Origin: Rhizorhapis suberifaciens
GTDB taxonomy: Bacteria; Pseudomonadota; Alphaproteobacteria; Sphingomonadales; Sphingomonadaceae
Reading direction: 5' to 3'
DNA length: 64,000 nucleotides
Assembly (NCBI RefSeq): GCF_014200045.1
Contig: NZ_JACHOV010000001.1
Span: forward strand, 124,001-188,000
In this document: in pieces, positions 31,565 to 40,677 of the stretch
Position numbering within the stretch: the first letter of the stretch is position 1
Layout of the letters: every line of letters starts with the position of its first letter
Program-made: the position numbers and the translations under genes
The notes under the pieces: model-generated
Databases searched by the model: none
Seen by the model: only the letters and a program-made list of their open reading frames with translations
Told to the model about the DNA's origin: nothing

Positions 31565-33040
31565 TCAATCCAGCGAAATCGTCCATTCCCAGCGAAGCGG
31601 ATCGCCGTCCATCACTTCAACACCCTTTGCTGCCAGCGCGTCGCGGATGGCGTCCGAAGTTACAAAATCCTTGGCCGCGCGTGCGGATTGACGGCGGTCC
31701 AGTTCGGATTCAATTTCCGGCTCAGTAATCGTTGCGTCTCTTGGCCGAATGCGCAAATCGGATCGCTCGAGTATCAAGATGTTGAGGCCAAGCGCCTGAT
31801 CCATTACCGCCGCCAGCCGGAGCTTGTCATCTACGGGCACCTTCTTCATCGACAGCACCTCTTCGATTATCGGAAGGGCGCGAGGAACCATCAGATCATC
31901 GCTGAGCGCCGCATCGAACTGTTCCAAGAGCGGCTGCAGCTTAGGGTGAAGATTGGCAGTAAGGACGGCTTTGTCCGCCGATTGCCAGCTTGTTGCCTCT
32001 GCGCGTGCTTTCAGTCCTTCGACGGCCATGACCATCCGCTTCAGCCGCGTAAGCGCCGCCCCAAGATTTTCCGGTGAGAACTCCAATTCGCTCCGGTAAT
32101 GCGCCGACAGACAGAGCATTCGATAGGCCAAGGGGTGTACGCCGCGATCAATGAGCGAAAAGAGAGTCGTAAAGCCGCCTTTGGACTTCGACATCTTGCC
32201 GCCGCGATCGATCAGGAAGTTATTGTGCATCCACCAGTTGGCGCCAGTACGGGATGTGCCGGTATAGGCCTGGTTCTGCGCTATTTCGTTGGGGTGGTGG
32301 ATTTCACGATGATCGATTCCGCCGGTGTGGATGTCGAACTGTTCGCCAAGATATTTCATGCTCATGACGGAGCATTCCAAATGCCATCCGGGCGCACCCT
32401 TGCCCCACGGGGAGTCCCATTCCATTTGGCGTTGTTCGCCCGACGGGCTGGCGCGCCAGATGGCGAAATCGCTGGGATGGCGCTTGCCTTTTACCGGATC
32501 GATGCGCGCGTTCCCCGCATCGTCGCGTGCGCCGGCCAGCACACCATAATCGGGCACCGACGTGCTATCGAAATAAAGGCCGCCTTCAAGCTGGTAGCAA
32601 TGCTCTGTTGCGATGTGCTTGGCGTATTCGATCATGTCATTGATATGATCGGTCGCCACCGACCATTTGGTGGGTTCGACTATGTTGAGGTCGGCGATAT
32701 TCTGCTTGAAAGCCTGCGTATAATGCGCGGCGATATCCCATATGCTCTTCGCCAGAGCGCGGGCCGCCGCCTCCATCTTGTCATCGCCCGCGTCGGCGTC
32801 GGAGGTCAGATGGCCGACATCTGTGATGTTGATGATGTGGGTGACATCATAGCCTTTCCATAGCAGCGTACGGCGCAATGTGTCGGTGAATACATAGGCT
32901 CGCAAATTGCCGAGATGGGCATAATTGTAGACCGTCGGGCCGCAGCTGTAGACACGCACATGGCCGGGGGTGATCGGCGCGAAAGGCTCGATCTGGCGCG
33001 TCAGGCTGTTGAAGAGGCGGAGGGGTGCGTTGTCGTTCAT
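31565..33040 (-). CDS. cysS: Cysteinyl-tRNA synthetase
   Basis: The 491-residue class I synthetase attaches cysteine to tRNA-Cys. The zinc-site cysteine and HIGH-like motif are in SCGPTVYNYAHLGNLRAYVFTD, the second zinc region is WHLECSVMSMKYLG, and the catalytic lysine lies in GGKMSKSKGG. The C-terminal helical domain contains the anticodon-side residues. Length and layout are normal. RBS and start at 33040 give MNDNAPLRLFNSL. No T-box or other leader is seen in the 128 bp upstream that separates it from cobT. Confidence 0.96.
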   Translation of the reverse strand: MNDNAPLRLFNSLTRQIEPFAPITPGHVRVYSCGPTVYNYAHLGNLRAYVFTDTLRRTLLWKGYDVTHIINITDVGHLTSDADAGDDKMEAAARALAKSIWDIAAHYTQAFKQNIADLNIVEPTKWSVATDHINDMIEYAKHIATEHCYQLEGGLYFDSTSVPDYGVLAGARDDAGNARIDPVKGKRHPSDFAIWRASPSGEQRQMEWDSPWGKGAPGWHLECSVMSMKYLGEQFDIHTGGIDHREIHHPNEIAQNQAYTGTSRTGANWWMHNNFLIDRGGKMSKSKGGFTTLFSLIDRGVHPLAYRMLCLSAHYRSELEFSPENLGAALTRLKRMVMAVEGLKARAEATSWQSADKAVLTANLHPKLQPLLEQFDAALSDDLMVPRALPIIEEVLSMKKVPVDDKLRLAAVMDQALGLNILILERSDLRIRPRDATITEPEIESELDRRQSARAAKDFVTSDAIRDALAAKGVEVMDGDPLRWEWTISLD

Positions 33041-33168
33041 GCGGGGAGTGTTTGGGCATGTAGGCCGACAAAATCAACGTTTAGGTGATCGATCGGTCTC
33101 ACCTGTTTGCGGGAATGACGACGTTGCAATGTGCAAGGGTCTCGCTTCCACGACAGTATAAAAGCAAA

Positions 33169-34995
33169 TCAATCCTCGTCGAACAGCCCCGCAAGTTGCT
33201 CCACCATTGTCCCGCCGAGCTGTTCGGCATCCATGATGGTGACGGCGCGGCGGTAATAGCGTGTCACGTCATGGCCGATGCCGATAGCAATAAGCTGCAC
33301 CGGTGAACGGTTTTCGATCCAATCGATCACCTGACGCAAATGGCGTTCCAGATATGTGCCGCTGTTGACCGAAAGAGTACTGTCATCGACGGGCGCCCCG
33401 TCGCTGATCACCATCAGGATGCGGCGGTCTTCAGTCCGGCCGATCAGACGGTTATGCGCCCAGAGCAGCGCCTCTCCGTCGATATTTTCCTTAAGCAGGC
33501 CTTCGCGCATCATCAGGCCAAGGTTACGGCGAGCGCGCCGCCAGGGTTCGTCTGCTTTCTTGTAGATGATATGGCGCAGGTCGTTGAGACGGCCGGGTTG
33601 GGGAGGGCGACCGGCGGCCAGCCAATCTTCGCGGGATTGCCCACCCTTCCAGGCGCGGGTGGTGAAGCCGAGTATCTCCGTCTTCACGCCGCAGCGTTCC
33701 AATGTGCGGGCCAGAATGTCCGCGCTGATCGCCGCAATGCTGATCGGGCGCCCCCGCATCGAGCCGCTATTGTCGATCAGCAGCGTGACGACGGTATCAC
33801 GAAATTCGGTGTCCCGTTCGGCCTTGTAGGACAGGCTGTGGGTAGGATTGACGACCACACGGGCCAGCCTGGCAGCGTCGAGCAGCCCCTCTTCCTGGTC
33901 GAAATCCCAAGACCTCGTTTGCTGCGCCATAAGCCGCCGCTGCAGGCGGTTGGCAAGCTTCGTCACCGCGCCTTGCATGTGAACAAGCTGTTGGTCAAGG
34001 AAACCGCGCAGGCGGTTCAGTTCTTCCTCGTCACAAAGCTCCTCCGCCGTAACAATTTCATCATAGCCGGGGGTCCAGATCTTGTAGTTGAACTGTGCGT
34101 TGAGGTCGGCGGGCGGGCGATTAGGCCGCACAGGCATCATGCCCTCTTCGCCCATGTCGCCAGCATCGCCCTGACCGTCGGAGTTGAAGTCTTCGTCGCT
34201 ATATTCCGCGTCGGTCTGCTCGCCGTCGCCGCTGTCCTGCTGCTGGCGCGATTCTACGGACTGATCGCTGTCGCCCTGACTTTCCTGATCCTCGCCTTCC
34301 TGTTCATCCTGGCCTTCCTCCTCCTGTTCGTCGGAGCCTTCATCCTCCGCCTGTTCAGGAGGTGCCTCGGCATCGACAAGGTCCAAATGTTCGAGCAGGG
34401 CGGTGCTCAATGTCTGGAAAGCATGTTGGTCGTCCAGGGCAAGACCCAGTGCATCGAGATCAGATCCCGCCTTGTCCTCAATCCATTGGCGGACGAGGTC
34501 AACGCCGGCTTGAGCGCTCTGAGGAGGAGTTTGACCGGTCAGCCGCTCACGGACCAACAACCCGATTGCGGTGGAAAGCGGCACTTCATTCACATTCCGT
34601 GCGCGGCTGATTGGGTCGGAACGCATCCGCATCGCAAGGGCGTGGTTAAGGTTGGCGGCCACACCCTCCATCTGACGCGAACCAATCGCTTCGACCCGGA
34701 CCTGCTCGACGGCGTCATACACGGCACGAGCGATCGCGTCGCCAGGCGCTCCTCGAGCGTGTATTGCCGCGTTGTGATGCCGCAGCTTCAGTGCATAACT
34801 GTCCGCAAAGCCGCGCGCTTCAGCCACCTGATCGGCAGGCAGGTTGCGTCCGGGCATTGGCACGCGGATATGCTTCCCTGCACTGTGCGGCGGATCGGCC
34901 GTGAAGTTCAATTCCACCTCAGAATCCGCGGCAACGGCCCGCGCCGCGCCGCCCAGCACGGCCTTGAATTCATCCAGGGCGGAGCGTTGAGTCAT
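33169..34995 (-). CDS. cobT: CobT-type cobaltochelatase subunit
   Basis: The 608-residue protein has the CobT layout: an N-terminal helical domain, an acidic glutamate/glutamine-rich low-complexity linker at about residues 215-300, and a C-terminal VWA domain with the MIDAS motif [10 protein letters not shown]. Together with CobS it forms the AAA-type motor that drives metal insertion by CobN in aerobic cobalamin synthesis. No cobN or other cob gene lies in the window, so in this organism the pair could serve another chelatase or function, as in many alphaproteobacteria that lack the full pathway. It lies downstream of cobS with a HepT remnant between. Confidence 0.93.
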   Translation of the reverse strand: MTQRSALDEFKAVLGGAARAVAADSEVELNFTADPPHSAGKHIRVPMPGRNLPADQVAEARGFADSYALKLRHHNAAIHARGAPGDAIARAVYDAVEQVRVEAIGSRQMEGVAANLNHALAMRMRSDPISRARNVNEVPLSTAIGLLVRERLTGQTPPQSAQAGVDLVRQWIEDKAGSDLDALGLALDDQHAFQTLSTALLEHLDLVDAEAPPEQAEDEGSDEQEEEGQDEQEGEDQESQGDSDQSVESRQQQDSGDGEQTDAEYSDEDFNSDGQGDAGDMGEEGMMPVRPNRPPADLNAQFNYKIWTPGYDEIVTAEELCDEEELNRLRGFLDQQLVHMQGAVTKLANRLQRRLMAQQTRSWDFDQEEGLLDAARLARVVVNPTHSLSYKAERDTEFRDTVVTLLIDNSGSMRGRPISIAAISADILARTLERCGVKTEILGFTTRAWKGGQSREDWLAAGRPPQPGRLNDLRHIIYKKADEPWRRARRNLGLMMREGLLKENIDGEALLWAHNRLIGRTEDRRILMVISDGAPVDDSTLSVNSGTYLERHLRQVIDWIENRSPVQLIAIGIGHDVTRYYRRAVTIMDAEQLGGTMVEQLAGLFDED

Positions 34996-34998
34996 CGC

Positions 34999-35196
34999 TT
35001 ATTTGACCAATGCGGAGATACAGGCTTGCCGCAACACCGGAAGATCATCCATTATCGTGTTAAATAGCGAACGGAGATCAATCGCATCATATTCATGACG
35101 AAGCATGTTGCTCAATCCGCGAACTGCTCCTGTAGGAATGTTCGGTGCAATAATACTCATCCAATCAGATCCAATTTTGATAACTGCCTTCGACGA
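34999..35196 (-). pseudogene. HepT-like toxin remnant between cobS and cobT
   Basis: A 66-codon open stretch on the minus strand, bounded upstream by an in-frame TGA, ends with IPTGAVRGLSNMLRHEYDAI followed by DLRSLFNTIMDDLPVLRQAC. GLSNMLRHEYDAIDLRSLF matches the C-terminal RNase block of HepT/DUF86 toxins (RxxxxHxY form, here RHEY). The N-terminal half of a HepT gene and its MntA partner are missing, so this is a decayed fragment. An ATG inside could still give about 55 residues. It lies 3 bp from cobT and 23 bp from cobS, interrupting an otherwise conserved pair. Confidence 0.7.
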
Positions 35197-35219
35197 TCAG
35201 GCCAGGAGGGAAGCCTTTG

Positions 35220-36227
35220 TCACTCCGCTCGTCCCACGACGCTTTCCGGCAGGTCGTCACCGAAGACGCGCTGATAATATTCCGCCACCAGCGTCCTCTC
35301 CGCCTCATCGCATTTGTTGAGGAACGAGAGGCGGAAGGCAAATCCGACGCTGTTGAAAATCAGTGCGTTTTGCGCCCAGCTGATCACGGTGCGAGGGCTC
35401 ATGACGGTAGAAATGTCGCCATTGATGAAACCGCGGCGTGTCAGCTCGGCCACCTTGATCATGTTTTCAACGGTCTTCTTCCCGCCCTCATGATCATATT
35501 CGCCGGACTTGGCGAGCACGATTTGCGCCTCGGTCGCAGCGGGCAGATAGTTCAGCGTCACCACTAGATTCCAGCGATCCATCTGGCCCTGGTTGATCTG
35601 CTGCGTACCGTGGTACAGGCCGGTCGTATCACCCAGGCCAATGGTGTTGGAGGTAGCGAACAGACGGAACCAGCGATTGGGGCGAATCACCCGGTTCTGA
35701 TCGAGCAAGGTCATCTTGCCGTCGGTTTCCAGAACGCGCTGGATAACGAACATTACGTCGGGGCGTCCGGCGTCATATTCGTCGAACACGAGCGCCACAG
35801 GGTGCTGCAAGGCCCAGGGGAGCAAGCCTTCCTTGAACTCCGTTACCTGCTGCCCGTCTTTCAGCACGATGGCGTCGCGGCCGACCAAGTCGATGCGGCT
35901 GATGTGCGCGTCGAGATTGATGCGGATGCAAGGCCAGTTGAGTCGCGCTGCCACCTGCTCGATATGGCTGGACTTGCCGGTGCCATGATAGCCCTGCACC
36001 ATCACGCGTCGATTGTGCGAAAAACCAGCAAGGATCGCCATCGTGGTGTCCGGATCGAACACATAGGCAGGGTCGATGTCGGGCACGCGTTCATCCGCCT
36101 GGGAAAAGGCCGGGACTTCCAGATCGATGTCGATACCGAAGACCTTGCGGACATTGACGACCTTGTCGGGCGTGTCCATCAGCGTCTCGGCACGCGTATC
36201 AGGTTGGGCGTTAGGAATGTCGGTCAT
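35220..36227 (-). CDS. cobS: CobS-type cobaltochelatase AAA+ subunit
   Basis: The 335-residue AAA+ ATPase of the MoxR/CobS group has Walker A in [15 protein letters not shown], Walker B in [15 protein letters not shown], and sensor segments [21 protein letters not shown]. The HGTGKSS Walker A variant with YHGTGK is characteristic of CobS. It forms a hexameric ring that works with the VWA protein CobT on the metal-chelatase CobN. The start at 36227 is normal. A HepT fragment sits between it and cobT, both on the minus strand. Confidence 0.95.
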   Translation of the reverse strand: MTDIPNAQPDTRAETLMDTPDKVVNVRKVFGIDIDLEVPAFSQADERVPDIDPAYVFDPDTTMAILAGFSHNRRVMVQGYHGTGKSSHIEQVAARLNWPCIRINLDAHISRIDLVGRDAIVLKDGQQVTEFKEGLLPWALQHPVALVFDEYDAGRPDVMFVIQRVLETDGKMTLLDQNRVIRPNRWFRLFATSNTIGLGDTTGLYHGTQQINQGQMDRWNLVVTLNYLPAATEAQIVLAKSGEYDHEGGKKTVENMIKVAELTRRGFINGDISTVMSPRTVISWAQNALIFNSVGFAFRLSFLNKCDEAERTLVAEYYQRVFGDDLPESVVGRAE

Positions 36228-36267
36228 GTGCTTGCCTTGTAAAAATCTCTAAATTCACAATTCCGCT

Positions 36268-36292
36268 TATGTCGAGCAAAGTCGAGACATGT
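36268..36292. repeat. GTCGAGCAAAGTCGAGA repeat unit
   Basis: A short copy of the dispersed GTCGAGA class, TATGTCGAGCAAAGTCGAGA followed by CATG, in the gap between cobS and the J-domain gene. The other recognised copies are near 6701 and 29890. No gene is seen in it. Confidence 0.45.
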
Positions 36293-36345
36293 TTTTCCAT
36301 CCACTGGTACGCCGTTAACCGCGCAAGGACGGGCGGAGGTCAGAA

Positions 36346-37020
36346 TCACCCAAAGGCGGGTGCCTTTCGCAGGTGCGTATAAGCTGAGATCACGTCCTGC
36401 AATGCTTTCTCGAAGCTGCGGTCGCCGCCATTCTTGTCAGGATGATATTTGCGGACCAATTCGGTATAGCGCGCGCGCAATGCTTTTCGGTCGGCATCGG
36501 TCGCTAGGCCCAGCGTTCGAAGCGCTTTGCGGTCGTCGCTCGACAAAGGCTTTCCGTCCTGCCGCGCGTGCACTTTTTTTAACTTTTCCTTGTATCGCGC
36601 CCCGATCGCATCAAGCGGGTCTGCAAAATCCTGCCAGCGGGGAGGCGGAGATGCCGCACTGGAAGAAAAGGCGCGGGTTTCGCGTTCCCACCCGGCATAG
36701 GGGCGCTGCGCCTCTTGGATTTCCTCAGTCGTCATGCCTGAAAAATAATTGTACCGTTGATTGAATTCCCGCACATGATCCAGGCAAAGCCATAGCCAGG
36801 ACCCCTGATTATCGGGCTGGCCCTGCCGCCCTCCTTCTTGCGGTGCGCGGAATTCACCTGCCTGATCGCATCCAGCCACGGCGCAGCATGCTTGCCGCCC
36901 CGCTACGCGCCCGTGGAAGCGTTCATGCTTTCTTCTTTCTTCTGATGGACCGGTTGCCAAAATTCTGCCGTCAACGCTTAAAGTTGGAATCGAAAGCGGT
37001 ATATAGGGACGATGACCCAA
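36346..37020 (-). CDS. J-domain protein (DnaJ-like cochaperone)
   Basis: The protein ends with a J domain (residues 165-222), with the HPD motif in RKYHPDKNGGDRSFE. The N-terminal part has cysteines in CCAVAGCDQAGEF and LCLDHV that may form a zinc site, and the middle reads QRYNYFSGMTTEEIQEA. Such proteins stimulate Hsp70 ATPase. The start is uncertain: the TTG at 37020 overlaps the divergent bolA start by 9 bp, while a TTG near 36960 gives a shorter protein beginning LATGPSEERRKHERFHGRV. It lies next to bolA and upstream of cobS, a neighbourhood often conserved in alphaproteobacteria. Confidence 0.82.
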   Translation of the reverse strand: MGHRPYIPLSIPTLSVDGRILATGPSEERRKHERFHGRVAGRQACCAVAGCDQAGEFRAPQEGGRQGQPDNQGSWLWLCLDHVREFNQRYNYFSGMTTEEIQEAQRPYAGWERETRAFSSSAASPPPRWQDFADPLDAIGARYKEKLKKVHARQDGKPLSSDDRKALRTLGLATDADRKALRARYTELVRKYHPDKNGGDRSFEKALQDVISAYTHLRKAPAFG

Positions 37021-37296
37021 TCACCGAAAGGCCCCGTGGCCACCGAAATCGAACAAAGGCTGCATGCAGCTCTCTCTCCCCTTCATCTATCCGTCATCAA
37101 TGACAGTGCCAAGCATAGCGGCCATATGGGCGATGACGGTTCAGGCGAAAGCCATTTTACCGTAGAGATCGTGTCGCAAGCCTTTGCCGGTCAAAGCCGC
37201 GTCAACCGTCAGCGCATGGTGAACAAAGCTCTTGCGGACGTGCTCGCTGAAAAAGTCCATGCGCTTGCCATCAAAGCCAGCGCGCCCGGCGAATGA
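37012..37296 (+). CDS. bolA: BolA-family protein
   Basis: The 94-residue protein has the BolA fold: an N-terminal helix IEQRLHAALSPLHLSVINDS, the HSGHMGDDGSGESHFTVEIVSQAFAG block with the histidines that ligate a Fe-S cluster with monothiol glutaredoxins, and the VNRQRMVNKALAD...HALAIKA C-terminal helix. BolA acts with Grx4-type proteins in iron sensing and in Fe-S trafficking, and can act as a transcription factor. It is divergent from the J-domain gene, with overlapping start regions, and 24 bp upstream of the pirin gene. Confidence 0.93.
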   Translation: MTQSPKGPVATEIEQRLHAALSPLHLSVINDSAKHSGHMGDDGSGESHFTVEIVSQAFAGQSRVNRQRMVNKALADVLAEKVHALAIKASAPGE

Positions 37297-37320
37297 TTCT
37301 GCCGACCTGGAGGTAAGCCC

Positions 37321-38223
37321 ATGACCAATATACCGGTGATCCAGACTATTACGCCTGTCAGCCATGATCTTGGTGATTTTCGGGTCTACCGATCCTTGCC
37401 ATCGCCGGACCGCACGATGGTCGGGCCGTTCATCTTTTTCGATCAAGCCGGGCCAGCAAAGCTGGAACCGGGGCAGGGTGTCGACGTACGGCCTCATCCG
37501 CACATCAATCTGGCCACCGTGACATATATGTATGAGGGCAGCTTCCTGCACCGGGATTCTCTTGGTTCCTGCCAGCCGATTGAGCCGGGCGCCGTCAATC
37601 TGATGACGGCGGGAAGCGGCATAGTCCATAGCGAGCGCTCGCCTGATGCGGATCGTGCGAAGGCATCGAAGATTTCGGCGATACAAACCTGGCTTGCTCT
37701 GCCCGACGGACGGGAAGAAATGGATCCCGCCTTTGAACATGTTCCCGAAGCATCGCTTCCGCTCGTCGACGCTCATCGGGCGCGAGCACGGGTGATCATG
37801 GGCAAATTATGGGGGCAGGCGGCTCCTGTCACCACTTATGCCAACACGATCTATGCGGACATCAACCTGCAACCCGGAGGGGCCATACCCATCGACTGCG
37901 ATGCGGAGGAGCGCGCCATTTACCTGGCCGGAGGGGATGCCGCGCTCGACAACCTCGCATTGCGGCCGATGACCTTATATGTCCTTAGGCCTGGGACCAG
38001 CATCACGTTGCGCAGTGTCGATGGCGCTCGGGTGATGTTGTGCGGAGGCGAGGCTTTTACCACCCCACGCCATGTCTGGTGGAACTTCGTATCCTCGAGC
38101 AAGGACCGCATTATGGCCGCGAGAGAAGATTGGGAAGCGGGGCGCTTCGCCAAAATTCCGGGCGACGCCGAAGAATATATTCCGATCCCAAAAGGAACGC
38201 CGAAGACGGTCAGCTATCCCTGA
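37321..38223 (+). CDS. Pirin family protein
   Basis: The 300-residue bicupin has pirin signatures: FRVYRSLPSPDRTMVGPFIFFDQ, then the metal-binding PHPHINLATVTYMYEG with two histidines and a later HSERSP, and WLALPDGREEMDPAFEH. Pirins bind iron; several act as quercetinases or transcription cofactors, and the role here is unknown. It follows bolA after 24 bp and is convergent with dapE. GGAGGTAAGCCC lies before the ATG as ribosome-binding site. Confidence 0.9.
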   Translation: MTNIPVIQTITPVSHDLGDFRVYRSLPSPDRTMVGPFIFFDQAGPAKLEPGQGVDVRPHPHINLATVTYMYEGSFLHRDSLGSCQPIEPGAVNLMTAGSGIVHSERSPDADRAKASKISAIQTWLALPDGREEMDPAFEHVPEASLPLVDAHRARARVIMGKLWGQAAPVTTYANTIYADINLQPGGAIPIDCDAEERAIYLAGGDAALDNLALRPMTLYVLRPGTSITLRSVDGARVMLCGGEAFTTPRHVWWNFVSSSKDRIMAAREDWEAGRFAKIPGDAEEYIPIPKGTPKTVSYP

Positions 38224-38231
38224 TCAGCACG

Positions 38232-39374
38232 TCAACGGCTAAGGGCGCGCCTTAGCACGTCGCTATAGATTGTCGTCAGCGTTTCCAGATCCTGCACTGC
38301 GACGGCCTCATCCAATTTATGCATGGTCGCGTTGCAAAGGCCGAATTCGACAACCGGGCAGAGCCGCGAGAGGAAACGCGCGTCTGACGTGCCGCCGCTG
38401 GTGGAAAGTTCAGGTTCCACACCGGTTGCATCGCGGATCGCAGCAGAAATCATGTCCGAAAATCCGCCCGGAGGAGTGAAGAAGGGTTCGCCACTGATCT
38501 TCGCCAGCAATTCGCCCCCTTCGGCCTCGACGATAGCGCGAATTCGCTCCACCAGTTCCACGCCGCTATGCTGATCGTTGAAGCGGATGCTGATGCGTGC
38601 CTTGGCCTCGGCGGGAATGACGTTGGTGGCCGGGTTGCCGACCTCCAGATCGGTAATCTCGATATTGCTGGGCTGGAACCACTTCGTCCCCTGATCCAGG
38701 TCGATTGCCTCTATGGCAGCAAGAATACGGATCAGCGGGCTGATCGGATTATTCGCCAAATGTGGATATGCGACGTGCCCCTGCGTGCCCTTGACGCTGA
38801 TCCACATATTGACGGAGCCGCGCCTGCCGATCTTCATCATGTCGCCCAGGCGGTTGACCGACGTGGGTTCGCCGACCAGGCAAAGGTCTGGCCGCACGCC
38901 GCGCTCTGCCATCCGGTCCATGAGCGCCAACGTGCCGTAAACCGCCGCGCCTTCCTCATCGCCGGTAATGATCAGGCTGATGCTGCCGGGCTGAACCTCG
39001 GAACGGGCCAGCGCGGCGACAAAGCACGCAATGCTTCCCTTCATGTCGACTGCGCCGCGGCCATATAGCAGGTCGCCCTGCTGGGTCGGCTCAAAAGGAT
39101 CGGTGGACCAGCCATTGCCGGGCGGCACAACGTCCAGATGCCCAGCAAAGGCGAAATGCGGTCCTTCGCCATTGCCGCGCAGGGCAAGGAGGTTTTCGAC
39201 CGGCCCATCCGGTGCCGAACCGCTGATGAAGCGTTCGACATCGAAACCAAGCGCGACCAGCATCTCCTCCAGCACTTCGAAGACCGCGCCCGTGGCGGGA
39301 GTCACCGACGGGCAGGCGATCAGGCGGCTTGCAAGGGCCACCGGATCGGTCAAAGAAGAATGGGCGCTATCCAT
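38232..39374 (-). CDS. dapE: Succinyl-diaminopimelate desuccinylase
   Basis: The 380-residue M20 zinc peptidase-like enzyme removes succinate from N-succinyl-LL-diaminopimelate in lysine and peptidoglycan synthesis. Zinc ligands are in FAGHLDVVPPG, YGRGAVDMKG and ITGDEEGAAVYG, and LSTSGGTSDARF and CNATMHKLDE are DapE-specific. Length is normal. It ends 8 bp from the convergent pirin gene and starts divergently near the cupin gene. Confidence 0.95.
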   Translation of the reverse strand: MDSAHSSLTDPVALASRLIACPSVTPATGAVFEVLEEMLVALGFDVERFISGSAPDGPVENLLALRGNGEGPHFAFAGHLDVVPPGNGWSTDPFEPTQQGDLLYGRGAVDMKGSIACFVAALARSEVQPGSISLIITGDEEGAAVYGTLALMDRMAERGVRPDLCLVGEPTSVNRLGDMMKIGRRGSVNMWISVKGTQGHVAYPHLANNPISPLIRILAAIEAIDLDQGTKWFQPSNIEITDLEVGNPATNVIPAEAKARISIRFNDQHSGVELVERIRAIVEAEGGELLAKISGEPFFTPPGGFSDMISAAIRDATGVEPELSTSGGTSDARFLSRLCPVVEFGLCNATMHKLDEAVAVQDLETLTTIYSDVLRRALSR

Positions 39375-39424
39375 TCGCGCCGGTTAGCGCAGCGGCGCGG
39401 TTTTTACCAGAAGGAGATGTTTCA

Positions 39425-39874
39425 ATGCCGAAGCTCGACCTTGAAGCGATCCCCCAGACCAATGCTACTGGCTATCCGCCTGAATATGCCGACGTGGTGC
39501 AAGGGCGCTGGTATAGGCGGCTGGCGCCGGTCAGCGGCATTAGGGATTTTGGGGTTAGTCATGTGGTGCTGAAGCCGGGCGCCTGGTCCGGGCAACGACA
39601 TTGGCACGAGGGCGAGGATGAATTCCTGGTGATGCTGGCCGGGGAAGCCGTGCTGATCGACAATTCGGGACGAACCCTCCTTCGGTCCGGCGATTGTGTG
39701 GCCTATCCCAAGGGCGATGGTAACGCGCATCATGTCGTCAATGAAAGTACGTCGGAGTGCGTGTTCGTGGTCATTGGAAAGCCGAGCGACACGGATTGTC
39801 ACTATCCTGATATCGACATGCACCTGGACGCGAAGGTGGGACGGCAGAGACGCAAGGATGGCAGCGAATTTTGA
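39425..39874 (+). CDS. Cupin domain protein
   Basis: The 149-residue single-domain cupin has both cupin motifs: GQRHWHEGEDEFLVMLAGEAVLID (G(X)5HXH(X)3,4E(X)6G) and the SGDCVAYPKGDGNAHHVVN block. The histidines and glutamate are the usual metal ligands. Such proteins are often sugar isomerases or dioxygenases; no substrate can be assigned. The ATG at 39425 has AAGGAGATG at good spacing. It is divergent from dapE and convergent with the GST gene. Confidence 0.88.
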   Translation: MPKLDLEAIPQTNATGYPPEYADVVQGRWYRRLAPVSGIRDFGVSHVVLKPGAWSGQRHWHEGEDEFLVMLAGEAVLIDNSGRTLLRSGDCVAYPKGDGNAHHVVNESTSECVFVVIGKPSDTDCHYPDIDMHLDAKVGRQRRKDGSEF

Positions 39875-39889
39875 GTGCGGAACAGGGGG

Positions 39890-40558
39890 TTACTCCACCG
39901 GCTTTTCAAACCTTTCAATCACCCAGTCCTCCGCCTGCGCGCCGCCGATCCATTCCTGCATGAAGGGATGGCTGATCACTGCCTGCATATAGGATTGGGC
40001 AAAACGGGCGACGGGGAGCGAGTAAGTGATGAAGCGAGTCACCACCGGCGCGAACATGATGTCCGCCGCGCCGAATTCGCCGAACAGGAAATCCCCCTCG
40101 CCGCCGAAGCGGGCCCGCGCCTCGGCCCAGAGCTGCATGATGCGTTCGATGTCCTGCATGACTTCCGCCGAGGGCTGGTGGGCCTCATAGATCTGGCGGA
40201 TGTTCATGCTGTGCTCGCGGCGGAGCGCGTTGAAGCTTGAATGCATTTCCGCCGCCATGGAACGCGCCATGCCGCGTGCGGCAGCCAGTTCCGGCCAAAA
40301 GCGGCTGTTGCCGGTTTTGTCGTTCAGATATTCGACAATGGCGAGGCTGTCCCACACTACGGTTTCGCCGTCCCACAGGATCGGCACCTTTCCGGAGGAT
40401 GGCGCGAACTCGTCGCCTTGGCGGCGCTTTTCCCATTCCTGATCGTAAAGCGGAACGACAATCTCTTCGAAAGGCAGACTCGCCTGCTTGCACGCCAGCC
40501 AGCCGCGCAGGGACCAGCTGGAATAGGCCTTGTTTCCTATGAAGAGTTTCATGGTCAT
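39890..40558 (-). CDS. Glutathione S-transferase family protein
   Basis: The 222-residue protein begins TMKLFIGNKAYSSWSLRGWLACKQASLPFEE, a GST thioredoxin domain with the catalytic serine in SSWSLRGW, and continues with GKVPILWDGETVVWDSLAIVEYL (cis-proline VPIL and DSLAI as the glutathione site). The C-terminal helical domain follows (FGAADIMFAPVVTRF). It likely conjugates or isomerises small molecules. Starts at 40558 and 40552 are both possible. It is followed by a REP-like element at its 5' side, before engB, and ends near the convergent cupin gene. Confidence 0.9.
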   Translation of the reverse strand: MTMKLFIGNKAYSSWSLRGWLACKQASLPFEEIVVPLYDQEWEKRRQGDEFAPSSGKVPILWDGETVVWDSLAIVEYLNDKTGNSRFWPELAAARGMARSMAAEMHSSFNALRREHSMNIRQIYEAHQPSAEVMQDIERIMQLWAEARARFGGEGDFLFGEFGAADIMFAPVVTRFITYSLPVARFAQSYMQAVISHPFMQEWIGGAQAEDWVIERFEKPVE

Positions 40559-40566
40559 AAATATTC

Positions 40567-40658
40567 CCCGTCATCCCCGCGAAGGGGGATCGAGCTCCCG
40601 GACTATCCGCCTGATGCGAGATCAGGAGATGGATTCTCGCCTACGCGGGAATGACGGG
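40567..40658. repeat. REP-like palindromic element between engB and the GST gene
   Basis: Outer inverted repeats CCCGTCAT.CCCGCG (40567) and CGCGGGAATGACGGG (to 40658) enclose CGAGCTCC, GACTATCC and AGATGGATTC segments. The unit matches the family found at 41332 and 21856, here as a complete inverted pair. It lies downstream of engB and upstream of the GST gene on the minus strand. Confidence 0.75.
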
Positions 40659-40677
40659 AAAGGGCAAGAGTTAAGCG

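Noticed and set aside
33340-35067. 575-codon open frame on the plus strand
   Set aside because: It is antisense to cobT, whose motifs and acidic linker are clear; the frame has no domain and mirrors the linker as hydrophobic runs.
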